Below are positions 44,468 to 48,072 of a DNA stretch of 48,072 nt, piece by piece (positions within the stretch are counted from its first letter, which is position 1; each line of letters starts with the position of its first letter). The stretch comes from Hyphomicrobiaceae bacterium (GTDB lineage Bacteria > Pseudomonadota > Alphaproteobacteria > Rhizobiales > Xanthobacteraceae), in contig JAJPJB010000023.1 of NCBI GenBank assembly GCA_021324465.1, forward strand, positions 1 to 48,072, written 5' to 3'. Both the position numbers and the translations under genes were made by a program. Under the pieces are notes generated by a model. It saw nothing but the letters and a program-made list of their open reading frames with translations. It was not told the DNA's origin and searched no databases.

Positions 44468-45268
44468 TCAGCTTCGCGGATCGGCGTCGAGCCGTACCAC
44501 CCAGCCCTCCAGGCCGGGTTTGGCGGCGGGGTAGCGCCTGAGCACGTCCGGATCATGACCGGGAATAATGTGCGCGGTCGAGCTCGCGAGCTTGCGCAAC
44601 ATCTCGTAGCCTTCGAGCACTTCGGCGGGATTATAGGTGGTCGGAAAGACGCGCCCCTCCTCGAAATGATTGTAAAGATGCGTCGCATCGGCGGCCAGCA
44701 CGACATAGCCGCGGCGGGTCTTGACCCGCAGGCATTGCAGCCCCTTCGAATGGCCGCCGATCCTGTGCACCGTAATGCCGGGCGCAATCTCATCGGCGCC
44801 GTCGTGAAAGACGACGCGGCCGGCAAACACTTTGCGTAACATCGCGACCACGTCCTCCACTTCGAACGGCGTTTTCAGGAAGCCGTGGCACATGCAGCGT
44901 CCCGTCGCATAAGCCATCTCGGCATCCTGCAGATGATATTTCGCGCGCGGGAAAATGTCGTGATTGCCGGCGTGGTCGTAATGCAGGTGCGACACGATCA
45001 CGTCTTCGACGCGATCAGGCGCGATAGCCAACGCCTTCAGGCCATCGTCAATGGGCCGGACCAGGACGCGCTTGCGCTTCCTGCCCATCGCGGCATCAAA
45101 ACCGGTATCGAGAATGTAGGTCGCTTCTTCGCCGACGACGGCCCAGATGTAATAGTCGAGCGGCTGCAGAATATCGTGGGCATCGCCGCCGATATAATTC
45201 GCCGGTGATTGACGATCGTGATGCCCGTAATGGACGGCGTATATTTCGTAGTCTTGCTCGTCGGGCAT
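44468..45268 (-). CDS. N-acyl homoserine lactonase-like metallo-beta-lactamase-fold hydrolase
   Basis: The 266-residue protein has VSHLHYDHAGN (H94, H96, D98, H99), GHSKGLQ, an aspartate in AADATHLYN and a final histidine in IIPGHDPDVL. That ligand set and length match the AiiA/AttM-type lactonase group. It could cleave a lactone or ester taken up by the importer encoded behind it; quorum quenching is possible but unproven. It is the first gene of the minus-strand operon, reading away from a 275-base divergent region with a 31-base palindrome. No strong ribosome site is visible. Confidence 0.87.
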   Translation of the reverse strand: MPDEQDYEIYAVHYGHHDRQSPANYIGGDAHDILQPLDYYIWAVVGEEATYILDTGFDAAMGRKRKRVLVRPIDDGLKALAIAPDRVEDVIVSHLHYDHAGNHDIFPRAKYHLQDAEMAYATGRCMCHGFLKTPFEVEDVVAMLRKVFAGRVVFHDGADEIAPGITVHRIGGHSKGLQCLRVKTRRGYVVLAADATHLYNHFEEGRVFPTTYNPAEVLEGYEMLRKLASSTAHIIPGHDPDVLRRYPAAKPGLEGWVVRLDADPRS

Positions 45269-45385
45269 AGAGGCGTCTCGGCAGTCATCGCGGTAGCCAG
45301 CGCGGCATGCACCGTCTTAGAGACCACAACACCAGTGGGAAGCCACCCACGCACCGCACGCGCATGTCCACTGCGCCCGGCAATA

Positions 45386-45422
45386 TTGACAGTCATTCAG
45401 ATTGACCGTCAATCTGAATGAC
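45386..45422. promoter_or_regulatory. 31-base perfect palindrome (operator) in the divergent region, with a second overlapping half-size site
   Basis: GTCATTCAGATTGAC (45392-45406), one C, then its exact inverse complement (45408-45422) make a perfect 31-base palindrome with core ATTGAC-C-GTCAAT. A shorter palindrome TGAC-A-GTCA sits at 45387-45395, 16 bases centre to centre. TTGACA and TTGACC words in it could serve as -35 elements. It lies between the divergent genes at 45268 and 45544 and lacks a T-run, so an operator (TetR-like in style) is more likely than a terminator. Confidence 0.65.
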
Positions 45423-45486
45423 GAGCTCCGCAACTGCGCAACGCCGCGCCGACGAAAAGGGAGGTCGCGCCCGGCCGCGGCATCGA

Positions 45487-45519
45487 CCGCTGTTCCAAAT
45501 AAACCGCTATTCCAAATAA
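45487..45519 (+). repeat. 17-base-period direct repeat upstream of secreted hydrolase gene
   Basis: CCGCTGTTCCAAATAA (45487-45502) and CCGCTATTCCAAATAA (45504-45519) differ at one base and are spaced by one base. They end 11 bases before the GGGAGG ribosome site of the gene at 45544. Such a repeat can bind an activator or affect translation. Confidence 0.6.
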
Positions 45520-45543
45520 GGACAACACAAGGGAGGATTTGCA

Positions 45544-46458
45544 ATGAGGCCGTCGCTGCGAAATTGCTGCCTGTTCGCGATGATCCTCGCCGGCGCACTT
45601 TGGTTCGCTGCGCCGCTCTTCGCCGATGATCTGAAATACAAGCCTGTCACGGTGAAGACGCCAGACGGATTGACCATTGCGGCGCAGGATTGGGGCAATC
45701 CGGCCGCGCCCGGCATTCTGCTCATTCACGGCTTCTCGCAGAGCGGGATGTCGTGGATGCGTCAGACCGACAGCGATCTGATCAGGGAATTCCACGTCGT
45801 CACTTATGACCTGCGCGGTCACGGCAATTCCGACAAGCCGCTCGATCCGGCCACATATCGCGATTCCAAGGCGTGGGGCGAGGAAGTCCAGGCCGTGATC
45901 GATGCGACGGGCCTCCGGCGGCCGGTTTTGGTCGGCTGGTCTTATGCCGGCCGCGTGATTTCCGACTACATCGCCACCGAAGGCGCCGGCAAAATCGCCG
46001 GCATCAACTTTGTCGACGCATCAATCAAGTTCGATCCGGCGCTGGTCGGCGACAATCTCAAGAACTTGCCGCTGATGGCATCCGAGGATCTCGCAACCAA
46101 TATTGCGGCCACGCGCACCTTCCTACACGGCTGCTTCTCGCGCCAGCCGAGCGCCGATGATTTCGAGACCATGCTCGCCTTCAACATGATGGTGCCGCCC
46201 AAAGTGCGTGCCGGGCTCTCGGGGCGGCCGCTCGATGCGACTGAGATGATGTCGAAATTGAAACTGCCCGTGTTGGTCACGCATGGGGCCGAGGACCGCA
46301 ACGCCAAGCTCGGCGTCGCGCAATATACGGCTTCTGTGATTCCGAGCGCCAAGCTGTCGGTCTACGACGGCATCGGCCATTCGCCCTTCTACGAGGACGC
46401 GCCGCGATTCAACGGCGAGCTTGCCGCCTTCGTGCGCGCCGCAAACAAAATGGATTGA
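45544..46458 (+). CDS. Secreted alpha/beta-fold hydrolase
   Basis: The 304-residue protein begins with a signal peptide (MRPSLRNCCLFAMILAGALW, then FAAPLFA-DD). The alpha/beta hydrolase core has the oxyanion motif IHGFSQSG, nucleophile S133 in GWSYAG, acid D251 in HGAEDRN and H279 in GIGHSPF, a complete triad. GGGAGG precedes the ATG. It is periplasmic or exported and probably cleaves an ester, lactone or amide outside the cytoplasm. It pairs with a second secreted hydrolase 40 bases downstream and a third binding protein, suggesting extracytoplasmic processing before uptake. Confidence 0.9.
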   Translation: MRPSLRNCCLFAMILAGALWFAAPLFADDLKYKPVTVKTPDGLTIAAQDWGNPAAPGILLIHGFSQSGMSWMRQTDSDLIREFHVVTYDLRGHGNSDKPLDPATYRDSKAWGEEVQAVIDATGLRRPVLVGWSYAGRVISDYIATEGAGKIAGINFVDASIKFDPALVGDNLKNLPLMASEDLATNIAATRTFLHGCFSRQPSADDFETMLAFNMMVPPKVRAGLSGRPLDATEMMSKLKLPVLVTHGAEDRNAKLGVAQYTASVIPSAKLSVYDGIGHSPFYEDAPRFNGELAAFVRAANKMD

Positions 46459-46497
46459 TCGCTCCGTAACACTCAATCCGTGCCTTGGAGGGCAGCC

Positions 46498-46545
46498 ATG
46501 GCTCGATCAGTGGCTCGATCAGTGGCTCGATTAGTGGCCCGATTG
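46498..46545 (+). repeat. Four in-frame 12-base tandem repeats in the signal-peptide region
   Basis: The unit GTGGCTCGATCA occurs as ATGGCTCGATCA, GTGGCTCGATCA, GTGGCTCGATTA and GTGGCCCGATTG. The first two differ only in the initiator base and divergence increases downstream. It encodes MARS-VARS-VARL-VARL. Copy-number change would lengthen or shorten the positively charged n-region without a frameshift. Confidence 0.85.
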
Positions 46546-47604
46546 GCAGTAGCGCCGGTGTTTGTCATCGCAGCATGGGCGATGGCCTGCGCCAACGACG
46601 ACATCGTGTTGCGCGGGATGGGCTCGTTCCACGTGGGCGGCCGCATTGTCGGAATATCCGGCAAGCCGGTGCGCGAGATCGTGCGCGTGCCGGGCGGACC
46701 GCCGTCGAAGCTCGATCCTAACGGCCAATATCAGGTCGAGCAGATGTATGCCCAGTACTTCCTGCCGAAGAACCGCAGGGGCAAAGTTCCCTTGCTGATG
46801 TGGCACGGTGGCGGGCTTACCGGTGTCACCTACGAAACCACGCCGGATGGACGCGAAGGCTGGCTCAACATGTTCATCCGCAAGGGCTGGGATACCTATG
46901 TCTCCGATGCCGTGGAGCGCGGTCGGGCGGGTTTTGCCAGCGCTGACGTCTGGCCGGGCGAGCCCATCTTCATCACTTATGCCGATCCGTTCGAGCGGTT
47001 TCGCATCGGTGCCGGCGAGGGTTCGTGGAACCCCGATCCGGCCAAGCAGAAGCTGATGCCAAACCTGCAGTTTCCGGTCGAGGCCTACGCCAACTACATG
47101 AAGCAAATCGTGCCGCGCTGGCTCTCAACCGACGATGCCGTGATCGCCGCCTATGTGGCGCTGGTCGACAAGGTTTGCCCCTGCGTGGTGCTCGCCCACA
47201 GCCAGGGCGGCTCGTTCGCATTCAAGGTTGCGGAGCTCCGGCCCGACAAGATCAAGGCGATCGTCGCCGTGGAATCGGCAAGCGCCGGCAGTCTCGACAA
47301 GGCGGCCGCGCTCAAAAATATCCCGGTGCTCATGATCTTCGGCGACAATGTCGACCTGCATCCGCGCTGGGTCGCCTATCGCAAGCTCGATCTCGCTTAT
47401 GCCGATGCCGTGCGCGCCGCTGGCGGCAAGTTCGATGTCGTCTATCTTCCCGACCTCGGCATCAAGGGCAATTCCCACATGATGATGATGGACAAGAACA
47501 ATGCCGTGATCGCCGACGTGATCCAGGACTGGCTGGTCAAGCAAGGGCTCGCCAGCGAGAATGTCGGTGCACACAAGCGCAAGCGGCGTGCAGTGCATTC
47601 CTGA
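46498..47604 (+). CDS. Secreted alpha/beta hydrolase, esterase 713-like
   Basis: The 368-residue protein starts at the ATG at 46498, with GGAGGG seven bases before. Its N-terminus is four in-frame copies of a 12-base repeat coding (M/V)-A-R-(S/L), followed by a hydrophobic stretch (VAPVFVIAAWAMACA) that looks like a Sec signal with an unusually arginine-rich n-region. After it comes GMGSFHVGGR, typical of the Alcaligenes esterase 713 group, then WHGGGLTG, nucleophile S235 in AHSQGG and a likely catalytic histidine in GIKGNSHMMM. It probably acts on an ester in the periplasm. Substrate unknown. Confidence 0.88.
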   Translation: MARSVARSVARLVARLAVAPVFVIAAWAMACANDDIVLRGMGSFHVGGRIVGISGKPVREIVRVPGGPPSKLDPNGQYQVEQMYAQYFLPKNRRGKVPLLMWHGGGLTGVTYETTPDGREGWLNMFIRKGWDTYVSDAVERGRAGFASADVWPGEPIFITYADPFERFRIGAGEGSWNPDPAKQKLMPNLQFPVEAYANYMKQIVPRWLSTDDAVIAAYVALVDKVCPCVVLAHSQGGSFAFKVAELRPDKIKAIVAVESASAGSLDKAAALKNIPVLMIFGDNVDLHPRWVAYRKLDLAYADAVRAAGGKFDVVYLPDLGIKGNSHMMMMDKNNAVIADVIQDWLVKQGLASENVGAHKRKRRAVHS

Positions 47605-47658
47605 AAGTCGGCGATTTCTTTCTGCGCCTGTGAGGCGATCAATGCGGACAAGTCCGAG

Positions 47659-48072
47659 ATGAGAAGCCCGCCAAGCTCGCGCAAGTTCGCCCGGACGGTT
47701 TTAGCGTTCGCGGGTGCTTGCGGCTTCCTGCTCATGCCGCATGCTGCGGCATGGACCGCCGACAAATTGCGGATCGGCGTCAATCTGACCACGATCGAAA
47801 CGCTGCCGATCTATGTTGCCGCCGATACCGCGGGCGATGCCGTCGAGTTGACAGGCGGCGCCATTCCGGCCCTGACGGCAGGCAAGGTCGAGGCGGCGAC
47901 CAATGCTGAGACGCAGGCGCTGCTACGGTCCAGCGCCAGTCCGGACATCCGCGTCATCCTGACCGTTGCCGAGTACAGCTATCACATCATCGCACGCCGG
48001 TCGTCCGGCATCCAAAAAGCGTCAGACCTCCGCGGCAAGAAGATCGCAACCTCGCTTAACAGCTCGGCGCAT
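47659..48072 (+). CDS. NitT/TauT-type ABC transporter substrate-binding protein (3' partial)
   Basis: The frame runs from the ATG at 47659 to the window edge (138 codons seen). It starts MRSPPSSRKFARTVLAFAGA, a Sec signal ending near AAAWTA-DK. The mature start is LRIGVNLTTIETLPIYVAAD, with a glycine-rich GGAIPALTAGKVEAATNAE and SDLRGKKIATSLNSSAH near the edge, as in NMT1/SsuA-like binding proteins. It follows the esterase by 54 bases on the same strand and is presumably followed by permease and ATPase genes outside the window. Confidence 0.85.
   Translation, partial: MRSPPSSRKFARTVLAFAGACGFLLMPHAAAWTADKLRIGVNLTTIETLPIYVAADTAGDAVELTGGAIPALTAGKVEAATNAETQALLRSSASPDIRVILTVAEYSYHIIARRSSGIQKASDLRGKKIATSLNSSAH

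Noticed and set aside
45386-45422. The 31-base palindrome as a transcription terminator
   Set aside because: It lies between divergent genes and has no T-run on either side, so there is no transcript end to serve.

Overview
The window is GC-rich, densely coding DNA from one bacterial chromosome. Gene families, the Liv-type and NitT/TauT-type importers, two LivM-LivG fusions and the long IorA/IorB pair all suggest an alphaproteobacterium of the Hyphomicrobiales (Bradyrhizobium/Rhodopseudomonas/Xanthobacteraceae side). That placement is inference from gene content. I see no rRNA, tRNA, insertion sequence, phage or CRISPR. No gene-free stretch exceeds 300 bases; the largest gaps are 45269-45543 (two operator-like repeats) and 31674-31887 (one palindrome).

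Layout. (1) 1-4290, plus: end of a LivM-LivG fusion, LivF, an atypical SDR and a metallo-beta-lactamase-fold hydrolase. (2) 18421 down to 4302, minus: racemase-like protein, flavin/2Fe-2S reductase, Rieske dioxygenase alpha and beta, thiolase-like protein lacking its nucleophile, DUF35-SDR fusion, cyclase-family hydrolase, SDR, then IorA-IorB from an internal promoter, a MarR regulator and a FadB-like protein. (3) 18617-27027, plus, divergent from (2): LivK, LivH, LivM-LivG, LivF, an acyl-CoA ligase and a second Rieske alpha/beta pair. (4) 27180-31673: FAD monooxygenase (minus), VOC protein (plus) and a NitT/TauT-type importer split around a divergent promoter. (5) 31888-39458, plus: a 2-aminobenzoyl-CoA operon with flavin monooxygenase/reductase, SDR, MarR, enoyl-CoA hydratase, acyl-CoA dehydrogenase, benzoate-type CoA ligase and a RidA-family protein, followed by an MBL-fold hydrolase. 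(6) 45268 down to 40580, minus: MBL-fold hydrolase, SDR and a second NitT/TauT importer whose ATPase has lost its centre. (7) 45544-48072, plus: two secreted alpha/beta hydrolases and the start of a third NitT/TauT-type binding protein.

How it may work together (inference). Operons 2, 3 and 5 can be read as one route for an indole compound, most simply indole-3-acetate. Import is by LivKHMGF. Rieske oxygenation gives dioxindole-3-acetate, and the acyl-CoA ligase gives its CoA ester. The nucleophile-less thiolase plus DUF35 protein makes a retro-aldol cut to isatin and acetyl-CoA, as the Ltp2/DUF35 pair does in steroid side-chain degradation. The cyclase-family enzyme opens isatin to isatinate. 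IorAB oxidatively decarboxylates that 2-oxoacid to 2-aminobenzoyl-CoA. The 2-aminobenzoyl-CoA monooxygenase/reductase operon then feeds it to beta-oxidation. Two paralogous MarR regulators and three palindromic sites fit dedicated control. The individual families are well supported; the joined pathway is a hypothesis.
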